A stretch of 64,000 bases of DNA from Hexactinellida sp. DTS-2022. Taxonomy: Eukaryota > Porifera > Hexactinellida. Of the stretch, positions 20,838 to 32,688 are shown in pieces. Position 1 is the stretch's first letter, and each line of letters begins with the position of its first letter. The position numbers and the translations under genes are program-made. The stretch is taken from the NCBI GenBank assembly GCA_028753945.1, contig JAPNXP010000002.1, forward strand, positions 7,564,001-7,628,000. Reading direction: 5' to 3'. The notes beneath the pieces are model-generated. The model was not told where the DNA came from and did no database searches. It saw only the letters and a list, made by a program, of their open reading frames with translations.

Positions 20838-21245
20838 ATATTAAAAGCGCAATTGTTGTGTGTTTGTGTGTTTGTTCGTGTGTTTGTTTGTCCAGAATTA
20901 ATTGGAAAGACTACGAGTTCCAGAAACCTGAAAATCTGTATACAGGGGTAATTTTGTACTGCGAAAACGATCTATTGGTTTTTGAAGAGAAATGTTTACA
21001 TTTGAAGGTGACAAAATATGTTAGCCAATAAAATTCGAGGGATTGTTAGCATGGATTAGCAGATTTCATCAATTAGTATAAATAGCCTGTGCGTAATAGA
21101 AAGATTTTCTGAGGCTGCAATTTGATTGATTGAAGATAAATTCATCTAACCAAATCAATAATTTGTCTATTATATTGCATGTTTTTCTTTTAATATTAAT
21201 TTGATTCGAGCTTCCTTATCGTGCAACTGAAATTTATTAAGCTAC
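20838..21245 (+). mobile_element. Family B repeat, copy B3 (3' truncated)
   Basis: Begins TATTAAAAGCGCAATTGTTG directly after B2 and follows the B consensus up to ACTGAAATTTATTAAGCTAC. The 3' hairpins are missing. Confidence 0.8.
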
Positions 21246-21347
21246 TAATGGGAGGATTTGAATTTCCCGAACAAATTAAATGTGTAGCATTATATTAAGG
21301 GACTTTATGAGAATATATTTAATACACCACATGTATAATTATAAATG

Positions 21348-21870
21348 ACGAGCCCTTCGGTCTCGGTCGCTTTGCGACAGATCGGTGCTACGCACCTCAA
21401 GTTAACGGCCGTCATGCGGCCTTACTCCTCACACTTTCTACCATGAAAATGTTAGAAAGGGACGTTATGATTTTGAATTTTCATTAATTTTTGTTTACCT
21501 TTTTGTGTAAACAACAACAACAAATATTCATATTATAAATCTTTATAAATTTTTAAACGCGAAATTCGTGTTCAGAATACTTGTTTACCTATAATACCCG
21601 TTGAAAGCTAACATCTAGGTCGATTTTGAATTTTCATTAATTTGTTTACCTTTTTGTGTAAACAACAACAAATATTCTTATTAGAAATTTATAAATGCGA
21701 AATTCGTGTTCAGCATAATAGTTTACCTATTATAGCATCTGTTTACCTATTATAACATTTGGAAGTTAGTTTATATCTCACATATAAATGCGGTTTCTAT
21801 TCCCCCATCACTTTAATACAATCCGGACAAACAAACAAACAAACACACAACAATCGAGATTTAATAATAT
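21348..21870 (-). mobile_element. Family A repeat, copy A3
   Basis: Reverse orientation: ACGAGCCCTTCGGTCTCGGT, about two internal units, ends CAATCGAGATTTAATAATAT. Followed at 21890-22000 by imperfect repeats of GGCCGTCAACTG. Confidence 0.8.
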
Positions 21871-22004
21871 AGATTAGTTTCAAGGCGTAGTAAGGCCGCT
21901 GGCCTCGCAGCGGCCGTCAACTGATATCAGAAACGCAGCAGCCGTCAACGGCCGTCAACCGTCAACTGTCAACTGAGCGGCCGTCAACTGATATCAGAAA
22001 CTGG

Positions 22005-23585
22005 TAAATCCGAAATTCAGAATTAGCATACTTGTTTACAAGCATCAACTTCTGATGAATAATCTCTTTTTTATTAAAGTGCATCATCGCACTTGGGCTC
22101 GAAACTTGTTTTGGTTTCTATATCAGACAATATTGTCAACCGTGTAAAAATCTCTTAAGATCACATTATAATAAGTATAAGCTTAAAGATCCTATTTCAT
22201 CCTCTTATTTATTGAATTGTATTCTTGAAATAAAATTCAATAAATATTATGCCTTACAGTTCAAATAATAAATTTAAAAATTATATAATACAAGTTATTT
22301 GAAATGATTCATAGATATTTAAATAATTTTAGTTTTTTTGAAGTTTAAAGAGTGGTAGTACCAGCCCCATGTGAATTTGAGAAGATCATACATAAAGAAA
22401 AAGTTTCATTAAATATTAATGGGTCGTTAAAAAGTTAAAACTGTTTAAATCATATCCAAAGTTCCAAACTATCTAAATACATCTGTGCTGAGAGCATGTT
22501 CCTTTGAAAGCACAGTCTTTTGGTGGTTGGTTATTTGATAGTTCCTCCAAACGAACATGCCTTCGGCAAAGCTATAATTTAGACCTTTTTGTAACCTCAT
22601 TGTAATAATAAAGGTGCTAATTCATTTCAGAGTGGTATTTCGGACGGAAACGAGTCAAACGACCCTTAGCGTGTTGGAAGTTTCTTTTTAGCTAACTTCA
22701 TTTCAGAGATATTCTAGTTTCAGTAAATTTGTCATAGTTATATACATTCCTTTCCATCAATTTCCAAAACTTGTTTCCTACAATACCCGTTGAAGCTAGA
22801 CTCTAAATTCATTTTTCATTTTTAATAATTTACATACCAATTTTTTGTAAACAAGAGCAATAAATATTTCAAATTCAACCCAGAAGTTAGCTTTCAACGG
22901 GTATTATAAGTATATATAACTATGACAAATATTTACTAACTATGTAATCAATTGTTTAGTACAGGGTGGGAAAAAAAGGTTCTGTTTCGGGCCGTTGTGA
23001 AATTTTAGGCTAACTTAGCGGGCCGCAAAAATTTGAGGGTATATTCTGCTACTTTATACATTTAAAGTCTAGTATTTAAACTTTGTAGATGATTTTTATC
23101 TTTTGTTTCTCAGTTTATTATAAAAACCACTACTACCTAACACTCAGTCTGGTCATCTTTCGGAACATTTATTAATAAAATGAAAAATAAGTAGTATATC
23201 TAATCACATATTTATACAAATAAAATCGACCCAACTTTAACGGAAGAAAGACTTCATTACAAGTTACAACCAATTAATCGTAGGTAACAATTGATTATAA
23301 ACTATTCAATCACGAACTATTCATTGTAGTAGGTGATAATAGATGATAAATTTAGCATGTCTGAACACTTATTGAGTTTAGAATCTAACATGATTGGATA
23401 AAGGGAAAACAGATATGTGATTACACGATTACGGATTTACATTTGCATAGTTGACCAAATTATCCCGATTTGATTTGTAATAGCAAGAATTTTTAACTAC
23501 CCATAATATTTAGTAAAACAACTTTTATAAGTAAGTTCAATTTACCCTACAACCCAAATTCCAAACAAACATTGCCTTTTTGGCT
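22005..23585. other. Noncoding stretch with repeat remnants
   Basis: Contains a hairpin related to the MITE at 63377-63494 (22495-22568: GCATGTTCCTTTG..CGAACATGC) and a family A remnant at about 22870-22910 (CAGAAGTTAGCTTTCAACGG). On the minus strand at 22104-22135, TGTCTGATATAGAAACC matches the intron/exon boundary of the tandem-exon gene. No gene is seen. Confidence 0.5.
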
Positions 23586-23586
23586 C

Positions 23587-23625
23587 CTAGTTTGTTTTGG
23601 TTTCTATATCAGGCAGTAAGTTGCC
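23587..23625 (-). other. Copy of the tandem-exon gene's intron 3' end and exon start
   Basis: The complement reads ACTTACTGCCTGATATAG then AAACC, matching the 3' splice region of the 122-bp module with one difference. The following sequence (AAAACAAACTAGG) is shared with the site at 22104-22135, not with the gene's exon. It may be a relative of the gene or a dispersed element that supplied its introns. Confidence 0.45.
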
Positions 23626-23948
23626 CTTTCCCACCCCCTCGCCCACCAAAGGGGGCTTCTTAATTAGTAATACAAATTTTCCTGAAATTTTTCACCCTCA
23701 GGCAACTAAGAAATTATTCCATACTTTAATGTATTCCACTTCAATCCCGTATTTCAAAGGTCCACACTATTTCAATACTTCTTTTTTCGTGCGTTCCAAC
23801 GATTTCTCCCGAATGCTCTCTGACTGTTTGTGACATCTGCCATCTTCGTCACCACTATGTTCACATTGACTTTTATCTATAGCATATTTTATCACTTGCA
23901 AGTTTATAATATAAAGATTTATTGTTGTTTGTAAATAATAAATAAATA

Positions 23949-24133
23949 CAGTCGACTCCGCTTAATAGAGCCACCTCGGAACCAGGTTGTTTTGACCCGA
24001 TTAAGCGGAGAAACCGATTAACCGAAAATATTGTAAGCCAAACTGTAATTTTGTCCTATAAATCCTGTGAAATTTTGACCCGATTAAGCGGAGAAACCGA
24101 TTAACCGGTGGCTCTATTAAGCGGAGTTGACTG
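23949..24133. mobile_element. TA-flanked MITE, ends CAGTCGACTCCGCTTAATAG
   Basis: Ends CAGTCGACTCCGCTTAATAG and CTATTAAGCGGAGTTGACTG, bounded by TA. Internal direct repeat GACCCGATTAAGCGGAGAAA. Decayed relatives are at 57318-57483 and 59567-59764. Confidence 0.85.
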
Positions 24134-24361
24134 TAGGTCAATGTTCAAATGAATCCCGAGATTAGCTTCCAACGAGTATTATAGGTATTAGATTTTGGAA
24201 AACCTGGGGCGGCAATTACTAATTCTTCTCCCAGCTACAATTATACATCTGAAACATAAATTGGCATATGACGGTGAACACTAGGAAATAGGAACATATA
24301 AGCAACATCTTATCTATAGTTTATAGTAAATTATTACCCTAAAGTTTGTGTCAAGAATAAC

Positions 24362-24700
24362 AATTAACTCAAGATTCTCTTAGCCAGAAACCTAGGGAGT
24401 GGATGGGGATGGGCGCGGAACCCCAAATTTTGCAGTGTGAAATTATGGGACTATACAAGTGTTGAATTATGGGATAAGTGTGAAATTATGGAAGTACAGT
24501 GGAACTCGCTTAGTACGTACTCGGATATTACGTACTGTTCTCTAATAACTGATTTTTCCTCCTATCTGACCCATTATAATGATTCGGTTAATACGTACTC
24601 GGATAAGACGTACCAATTTATATTCGCAAGTAAACAAAATGTATGTATTTTAATTCGGTTAGTACGTACTATAGAAAAGTATCAGCAGAACTGGTTATTA
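24362..24700. mobile_element. Dispersed repeat plus CAGTGGAACTCGCTTAGT element
   Basis: The first 139 bp duplicate 11085-11230. From about 24493 it differs from the first copy: repeated TACGTACTCGGAT and TTCGGTTAGTACGTACTA. The segment at about 24650-24692 is the complement of 60273-60331 (ACTTTTCTA..GAACTAACCGAATT), so this is the same MITE family as 60069-60330. Confidence 0.65.
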
Positions 24701-25231
24701 TTTGGTTTAACTTGCTTACGTTTGTATTATTTTAACACCAAACAATCGCTTTTATCATAAATGCATTCATCGAGTGATTCGAGTCACATTTTGACAACTT
24801 TCCACATTGTGATATGGATTCGCACAAATGGGTTTCGCTCAAGTGGGGACAAATCGTTCGTTATACTCCGTTCGGACAGCTGGTGGGCGGCCCCCGCGTG
24901 TTTTTGTTTATGCAAATAAAATAAATTTGTACATAATTCCTTCATTTATTATAAAAGAAACTGTAGATTTAAGTAAATTTAAGTGTTCCTGCGTAAATAA
25001 CAAACACAATTGATGCAAATGAAATCAAAATCAAATACACATTGACCATTGAATGCATTTTAGTAACAAATTAGATGACACGTTAATCGACAAATAATTA
25101 CTTTATACTCTCATAAGATAGTTAAGTGAGAGGGGAGTAGAAACACCATGCACAACTTATACCAAAAAAAGATAGGATTGCGAGTGAAATGTTATTATAG
25201 ATAAACAAGTTTGCTGATTCCGAATTTCTAA

Positions 25232-25894
25232 TACGAGCCCTTCGGTCTCGGTCGCTTTGCGACAGATCGGTGCTACACACCTCAAGTTAACGGCCGCTGT
25301 GCGGCCTTACTCCTCACACTTTCTACCATGGAAATGGTAGAAAGGGACGTTATGATTTTGAATTTTCATTAAATAGTTTACCTATTTGTGTAAACAACAA
25401 CAACAAATATTTATATTAGAAATTTGTAAATGCGAAATTCGTGTTCAGCATACTTGTTTACCAATAATACCCGTTGAAAGCTAACTTCTAGGTTGATTTT
25501 GAATTTTCATAAATTTGTTTACCTATTTTGTGTAAACAACAACAACAAATATTTATATTAGAAATTTGTAAATGCGAAATTCGTGTTCAGCATACTTGTT
25601 TACCAATAATACCCGTTGAAAGCTAACTTCTAGGTTGATTTTGAATTTTCATTAATTTGTTTACCTATTTTGTGTAAACAACAACAACAAATATTAATAT
25701 GGGAAATTTATAAACGCGAAATTCGTGTTCGGCATACTTGTTTACCTATTATAACATTTGTTTACCTATTATAACATTTGAAAGTTAGTTTATATCCCAA
25801 TATTAATTGCGGTTTCTATTCCCCCATCACTTTAATATAATCCGGACAAACACACAAATACACACACACACAAACAACAATCGAGATTTAATAA
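25232..25894 (-). mobile_element. Family A repeat, copy A4
   Basis: Reverse orientation, about three internal units, ends CAATCGAGATTTAATAAT directly against the first base of B5 (ACGAGCCC). First member of a three-element array. Confidence 0.85.
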
Positions 25895-25895
25895 T

Positions 25896-26334
25896 ACGAG
25901 CCCTTCGGTCTCGGTCGCTTTGCGACGGATCACTCTCTCACAAAAGTCGCTTCGCGACTTTTGTTCGTTCGTGTTAGGCACTACGCAATACAATTAACGG
26001 CCGCTTCGCGGCCTTTCCCTCCCAAAAAAGCAATCACATTAATAATGAGTTTTAATAGCTCATTAAATTCTGTTGCACGATAAGAAAGCTCTAATCAAAT
26101 GAAACCAAATGAAAAACAGGCAATAGAATAGACAAATGATTGATTGGTTAAACGAATCTGCTAATCCATACTAATAAACCCTCGAATTTAATTGGCTACC
26201 AAATTTTGTCACCTTCAAATGTGAATATTTCTCTTCAAAAACCAATAGATCGATGTCGCAGTACAAAATAAGCACTGTATACAAATTTTCAGCTTTCTGG
26301 GACTCGTAGTCTTTCCAATCAATTCTGGACAAAC

Positions 26335-26365
<31 letters not shown>

Positions 26366-26392
26366 AACAAACAACAATTCCTCTTTTTATAT
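25896..26392 (-). mobile_element. Family B repeat, copy B5
   Basis: Reverse orientation with 3' hairpins GTCGCTTTGCGAC, AAAGTCGCTTCGCGACTTTT and GGCCGCTTCGCGGCC. Ends AACAATTCCTCTTTTTATAT directly against B6. Confidence 0.85.
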
Positions 26393-26972
26393 ACGAGCCC
26401 TTCGGTCTCGGTCGCTTCGCGACGGATCACTCTCTCACAAAAGTCGCTTCGCGACTTTTGTTCGTTCGTATTAAGCACTAAGCGATCCAATTAACGGCCG
26501 CTTCGCGGCTTTCCCTCCCAAAAGCGATCCCATTAATAATAGAGTTTTAATAGCTCAATAAATTTCAGTTGCACGATAAGAAAGCTCGAATCAAAATAAT
26601 ACTGAAAGAAAAACAGGCAATAGAATAGACAAATGATTGATTGGATAAATTAATTTATTTTCAATCAATCAAATTGGAGCCTCAGAAAATATTTCTATTA
26701 TGCACAATCTATTTATACTGATTGATTAAATCTGATAATCCATACTAACAAGCCCTCGAATTTAATTGGCTAACAAATTTTGACACCTTCAAATGTGAAT
26801 ATTTCTCTTCAAAAACCAATAGATCGTTGTCGCAGTACAAAATTACCCATGTATACAAATTTTCAGCTTTCTGGGACTCGTAGTCTTTCCAATCAATTCT
26901 GGACAAACACACAAACAAACACACAAACAAACAAACAAACAAACACACAACAATTCCTCTTTTAATATATAG
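26393..26972 (-). mobile_element. Family B repeat, copy B6
   Basis: Reverse orientation, full structure, ends ATTCCTCTTTTAATATATAG. Apparent proteins such as CLFVCLFVCLFVC in the B copies are only translations of the (TTTG)n tract. Confidence 0.85.
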
Positions 26973-26984
26973 ATAGATGAATAG

Positions 26985-27172
26985 TTGTTGTTATTGTTTA
27001 CATAATGAGTAAACAAATTGATGAAAATTCAAAATGAACCTAGAGACTAGCTTCCAACAACTTTAATAGTTAAACAAGTAAGTGCATTTCTAATTTGACA
27101 TTAAAAATATACAATATGATATTTACTGTTGTTGTTGTTTTCAAATGATAAAAACGAGACCGAAGGGCTCGT
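26985..27172 (+). mobile_element. Old, degraded family A remnant
   Basis: Retains TTGTTGTTATTGTTTACATA, AAACAAATTGATGAAAATTC, CCTAGAGACTAGCTTCCAAC and the terminal ACGAGACCGAAGGGCTCGTA. Confidence 0.65.
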
Positions 27173-27490
27173 AAGCTATTAATTAAGTTAATAAGTTGCA
27201 TAGTTATTTCAGTTATATAATATGATACCCTTGTACCACGAAGGGGTAGAAGCATAAATAAAAAATAACCAACACTTAAATTGATGCCATTTCAATTAAA
27301 ATCAATTTTCACTTTCATTTACAGTTTACGTAGTCTGTAATGGGCTTAGACATAATGAAGACTCATATTTATGTGAAATACTCGAACAAATCCATCATAA
27401 GAATTTAATGAAATTACTTACATAGTCCTTGATCTCTCGAAACATGTTAGACCAATAGTACTTTTGCTTGATGATGCTATAAGTTCCATG

Positions 27491-28057
27491 CAGGGGTTTA
27501 TCTAGGTGCCGGACAGGCACCTATAGGTGCCATTCCAGGATCGGCCGAGGACCCAGGGTGCCTGCATTTAAATTCGATTTAGGTGCCATGTCGGCACTTA
27601 ATTTAGGTGCCGGGTTGGCACTTAATTCGATGCTGGGTATCTGGCCAGAAATTCTGCATAAACAAATTTACCTCCTTCAAATATTGCCGCATCATTGAAT
27701 TACACCGATCATGTATTATGGCTAACACCTTTTGTGTGCCTTAAAAAAAATTACCTCTATAATAAGGGAATACTTATCCACCGATTATCGGCGTTTGTAT
27801 TAAAAACCTCGTTACTTTCTACCGATGATGTTTTAATAAATACATAAAAAAACAATCGGTAGAAAGTAGCGAGGTTTTTTAATACAAACGCCGATGATCG
27901 GTGCTACCGATGATCGGTGGATAAGTATTCCCCTATAATAAAGTGCCTGTCAAGAAATTTCTAGATAAACTCCTGCATGAACAGTTAATTTTGGGTGCCG
28001 GCCAGATTTTTTATGCTTCAAAAAGTTCCAGTCCAAAAATAGCTGGATAAAGCCCTG
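27491..28057. mobile_element. hAT MITE hosting a Mutator-type MITE
   Basis: 567 bp. Ends CAGGGGTTTATCTAG and CTGGATAAAGCCCTG; perfect 8-bp duplication GTTCCATG at 27483-27490 and 28058-28065. The interior repeats AGGTGCC and GGCAC motifs. Confidence 0.9.
27766..27932. mobile_element. Mutator-type MITE nested in the hAT MITE
   Basis: 167 bp with long inverted arms starting GGGAATACTTATCCACCGAT. The right arm carries an extra 16-bp GATCGGTGCTACC-type insertion. Perfect 9-bp duplication CTATAATAA at 27757-27765 and 27933-27941. Confidence 0.92.
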
Positions 28058-28065
28058 GTTCCATG

Positions 28066-28952
28066 TATCCCCCTGTGTCGCCCAATATCATCGTGACACT
28101 CCTTCGGTATGTTTGGTACTTGGTTACGTTTGATTACCAAAACATCAATTTTCCCTTCTTTTTGTATAGTACACAGTTTTTCAATGACAAATTTGTGCAA
28201 TTCCTCCTGATCTTTTGTTTAACAGCCTCAGAAAGAGAAGGTGGTTAGGACTTGGAAGTGAGACACTGGACGAAATTCATATAAAATTCATCGTCCATCT
28301 GTGAATAAAGATAAAATACTCTGGTATACAATGAAGTAGAATTCACAATTGTCAATTAATGCTCTTTATTTATATGTCACCAAATTGTGCATCTTCAAAG
28401 GTTATGTAATCAGAAGTCGTTAAAAGATAATGATGAACACAATTATTGCGAAGTACTATTATTGATTAAAATCTATTTCTATTTGTTTCAGTCATTTTGT
28501 TACAAAACATAGTAGTCAATATTAAAATTGATCTATTATATCAGTCATGCAGACAGTCATTTTGTTACGAAACAGTACTATATAACGTTTTTTACTAGAA
28601 GAAGCACAGTAAAGATTTCAGTGCTCAAGCGAGCATTTATTGTTAATTCTGTTCTACTAGCAAGCTCACCTTTAGTAAGCAAATTTCGTATAAACACTTC
28701 TATTTTATATGCACCCATATTGACAGTATGCAAGTTGTTGTGAGTATAAATAGTTTCTTTTGTTTATAAAATTATCTAGCTTTGGCTAGTCAGTGTATGA
28801 CGAACGCTCTACTCTACATAAGCTAACTTCCAAACATCGAAAACCAATGTCAAATCGCTCGAACAGCCATATTGTGTTGGTTAAGATCGTTGGACAGCTA
28901 GGCTAAACTTTTTGGATAAAATTATAATCTTGGTCTAATTATATTCCTAATA
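28066..28952. other. Stretch without a recognised feature
   Basis: AT-rich; only short accidental frames on both strands, and no clear repeat. Confidence 0.5.
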
Positions 28953-28954
28953 CA

Positions 28955-29053
28955 GGTAAACCTCTCAAAGCGGCACCCATCGGGAGAATGATTTTGTGCC
29001 GCTTCTCGGAGGTTGCCGCTACTCGGAGGTGCCGCTTTGGGAGGTTTTACTGT
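28955..29053. mobile_element. Short TA-flanked MITE
   Basis: About 100 bp, ends CAGGTAAACCTCTCAAAGCG and CGCTTTGGGAGGTTTTACTG, flanked by TA. The interior has two more copies of the GCCGCTTCTCGGAGG-type motif. The bases from 29054 to 29444 show no feature. Confidence 0.8.
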
Positions 29054-29444
29054 ACTACATAAGTTATTTATTGTATTTCAGATAAAGTGAATCCCAACTT
29101 TAATTTCAATACAGGATCTTTGAAACGTTTCCTAGGGGGTGTGACATACATTTTATATTATACACACAGATTTAAAAAACGAATCTAAAACACTAAAATT
29201 TTAAGAATATGGAAAACTATGTTATCAGAATAGGGGCTAGGAACCTTAGACCCCGCCAGGCCCCCCGAATATCCGGGCCGGGGGACAGGGCGCCTCTGCT
29301 TACGTATATGAGTAGCAGAGCAATAATATATAATATTTGATTCGGAATTATTTTGAATAGAGGTTCAAAACAAAAGACAATGTACATAATTATGCTTTCA
29401 CAATCATACATACATACTATCTATTACAGCAGAGCGGGTGTGGG

Positions 29445-29743
29445 CAGTGGCGGCGCGAGGGGGGGGGGGCGGGAACTCGCTTGTCTGCTATAGGATTACT
29501 TAATGTTAATGCGGAAATGCCTTACGCCCTGGACAAGGATTCCATAATTAGCTGTTTTGCTGAGATGCCCCACCGTATACTATTATTGGAGTATTTAGCT
29601 AAATTTGTCATTAAAAATATCGATTTTGGTTTGTATGTGAATTTTGGAATGTTTACAACTATTGGGTTTGCCCCTCAAGTGCATTGGTCCGCCCCCTTTC
29701 GCCCCCCCCCCCCCCCAAGGGGGCTGTGCTGGCGCCGCCCCTG
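29445..29743. mobile_element. hAT MITE with G/C tracts
   Basis: 299 bp, ends CAGTGGCGGCGCGAGG and GGCGCCGCCCCTG; 8-bp duplication GGTGTGGG/GGTTTGGG (one mismatch). The open frame across it is accidental. Confidence 0.85.
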
Positions 29744-30305
29744 GGTTTGGGACCCGCGTAGAGCTCTAGCGAACTCCGATTTCCGCTTGCGAAATTTCAA
29801 ACGAGAACCCTAAGCTAGATTAGTCTATTATTAGCACAAATGGAGTTCTCTATACAAGGAAATGTATCAACTGAAAACTTTCTAGCTTTGCGGTATATTT
29901 ATATTGAGACTGACTTTTACCATTCAATTACGGTAGTTATTTTTAAAATATTCAAAATTTTAACAAGTCATCGGCTTAGCATCGAATTGAAAGTTGATGT
30001 CACCTTAGAAAACTCATAGGTCACAATGTATAGAAGTATTCTAAATAGCCAAACTCACTTTGATTACAAGCCAATTCGCTGAAACGTTGAATAGCAATTT
30101 TCAATTCACCGTATACATATCGTATTACAAATATATAATAGTTCCAGTTTCACAAATAATTCTATAATAAGAAAAGTATAAGGCTAGAGACTAGAGTCGA
30201 TTCCTTTTCGACTATTTATAGCTAATACATTAAACTAACTAATGAAATGCACTATAATCAATTGAACTATTTGATTCACCGGGAACATCTAGCCATTTAT
30301 ATAAT

Positions 30306-30364
<59 letters not shown>

Positions 30365-30940
30365 ATTAATTAATTAAAATTAAGACTTATCTTAGACCAT
30401 TTCCTACCTAAGCAAATTTACTGAATTATAGATAACCCATAATAAAAAAATAAAAAATAAAAAATCATACAATACTTCAAGATAATATTTAACATTTGTG
30501 GTTATTTAACAATGCTTATTGGTTTTGAACCATGGATATATAAATACACACATTAATTTTGTGGTGATCTTAAACAAAAGCACCAACCTGGCGATATATA
30601 TAGACTTTTGAGATAAATATCACTTAAATTTATAGTTCTTGTATTAATCAATAATAATTATTGGTCAGAGTATTTTTCCGAAAATCTGATTTTGTGAACG
30701 AATTGTTTCTAATTTCTGAGCTTTTTGTCCTTAACGCCTCCATCAAAATATGAATTCGAAAACTTTGTTGTTTTTATTATACTTTACACAGCGTTACATG
30801 TAAATAGATATCTGCTACTTCGTCCATTATAGTTTACTCTACGACTATAGCTAATGACAATTATATATAATAGTTAATCAATTAATTATCAATATATTTA
30901 ACTATGTTTTTTGCTCATTTAGTGCCAAAAACAAGAAACT
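29744..30940. other. Noncoding AT-rich stretch upstream of the KDZ gene
   Basis: Includes a long (AT)n tract at about 30306-30362. It may contain the promoter and 5' exons of the KDZ transposase gene; none could be assigned. Confidence 0.5.
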
Positions 30941-31682
30941 TAGAAGGATGGGTAGAAAGAACACTTTCAAATACCACATAGTGCACCATGCTTGGAATTC
31001 TTATTTATGAATGGTGGATATCGACTATTATTCACATTACACCTGTCCCCAGTGTAAACATGAACCAGAAGTGATCATTTTGGACGGAATAGCTATGGGG
31101 ACAATGAAAGCGCTTCCTGTTGTCGGTCCAAATATTGATCATAATCAGATCTACCCTTTAATTACTTTATCAGATAGAGTATTCATTTCTGACTCAACTG
31201 TCGGAGCAAACTCTTCGACTATTGTTTCAAGGTCTAACGGGAGATATATTAGAGGAGCTGCTAGATTCACTCAATAATCAAGAATTCGCGAACTACATTT
31301 TATTCAGTTCCTATAGAAGCCAGAATTGGGTGACAATAAATGAAGAGTTTTGTAATGTGAAGAAGGTGATTCAACTCCTCTCTCGAACGGAACCAATTTA
31401 CAGATTATTCCAGGTCTCTATTCTGGATAAAAATGAAAGAAAAACCGTAGCTCTTTTATCCAATGGGGAGTCTACAAAAGCAGAGAGCTTATCAAACATT
31501 TTCCAAAAAATGCATACTTTAGAATACTTGCTCATGTCAATCAATCCAGAAACCAGTACAGGACTTCCCACATTACATCCAGCAGTTTATGCACTATTAA
31601 AATGCATTCTTACAAAAATTGAATGCCTTTTCAAGAACCCATCAAGAAAACTAGTTGAATTCTTCAATGAAATCAGCGAATA

Positions 31683-31855
31683 CAGTGGAAGCCGCTTAAT
31701 CGGGAGACGGTTGATCGGGAAATTCGGTTATTCGGGACGAGGCTTTGGAAACCAATTCGTATCAATAGTATAAAGTATATCGGTTAATCGGGAAAACCGG
31801 ATAAACGGGACTAAATTCCTACTCCCGAGGCGTCCCGATTAAGCGGCTTCCACTG
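31683..31855. mobile_element. TA-flanked MITE inserted in a KDZ exon
   Basis: 173 bp, ends CAGTGGAAGCCGCTTAATCG and CGATTAAGCGGCTTCCACTG, TA on both sides. Skipping it rejoins the reading frame as EFFNEISEY-YNYFPTF. Confidence 0.9.
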
Positions 31856-32688
31856 TACTACAATTATTTCCCAACATTTGCAACAAATTATAAGTAAGTG
31901 CTACTATTTTGAAATTGTGCAGGTTAACGAATTTATCCTATTAATTGTCACTTAGATTACCGCTCTACGAAAATTAAAAGGAGGAAACGATTGGAAAGTG
32001 TTCTAAGGTTTTCCTGAAACACCACAAATTTTCTCCAGGAATTATAGCTATCTCTTGTAAGCACAGAATATGTTACGGCTTTCTGGTCTTTGGACAACAC
32101 GAGTCCACCGTTTTAATTTATAATTTGTTACTAACCATTTTTAAAGTGCAGCCAAATGTTATCATTTACGATAACGCTTGCAACTTACACAAGACCTGCA
32201 TGAAAAGGTAAGGATACAAACCTGGAAATTTTTGGTGTATACAAATACACTGCTGTTTCTACATATATATTATTAACTAGCCGGGTGCCCGCGCTTCGCC
32301 GCGGAATTCAAATTCACGGGATGTCTTATAATGAGTTTATGATTTGAAATATGACGGATGTGTAATATGACGGATATGACAGAAGTTAACAATATTGTAA
32401 ACAGTTGTATTAATATTACGGGGACCATAAGAATGAGACTATTGACAACTCTATGCAAGCTGAAATTTTATTGGTTAAATCATGTCAGCTATAGCAAGGG
32501 ACATTCAATTGTTGTTTTCTTTCATACACAATTGACCCATTGAATTATAGACCAATAAAACTCGAGTCAGAATAATGTGAAAACTCTGCAATCTGATGGG
32601 TCAAGGTCGGTACCCTCGCAAAGTGTGAAAAATATGCATATGTTAAATTGCAAATTATGCATTATACTTTAAAATATCACGAGCCCTT

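Noticed and set aside
29481-29813. 110-aa frame with a proline run
   Set aside because: It spans the hAT MITE 29445-29743 and its C-tract; coding is accidental.
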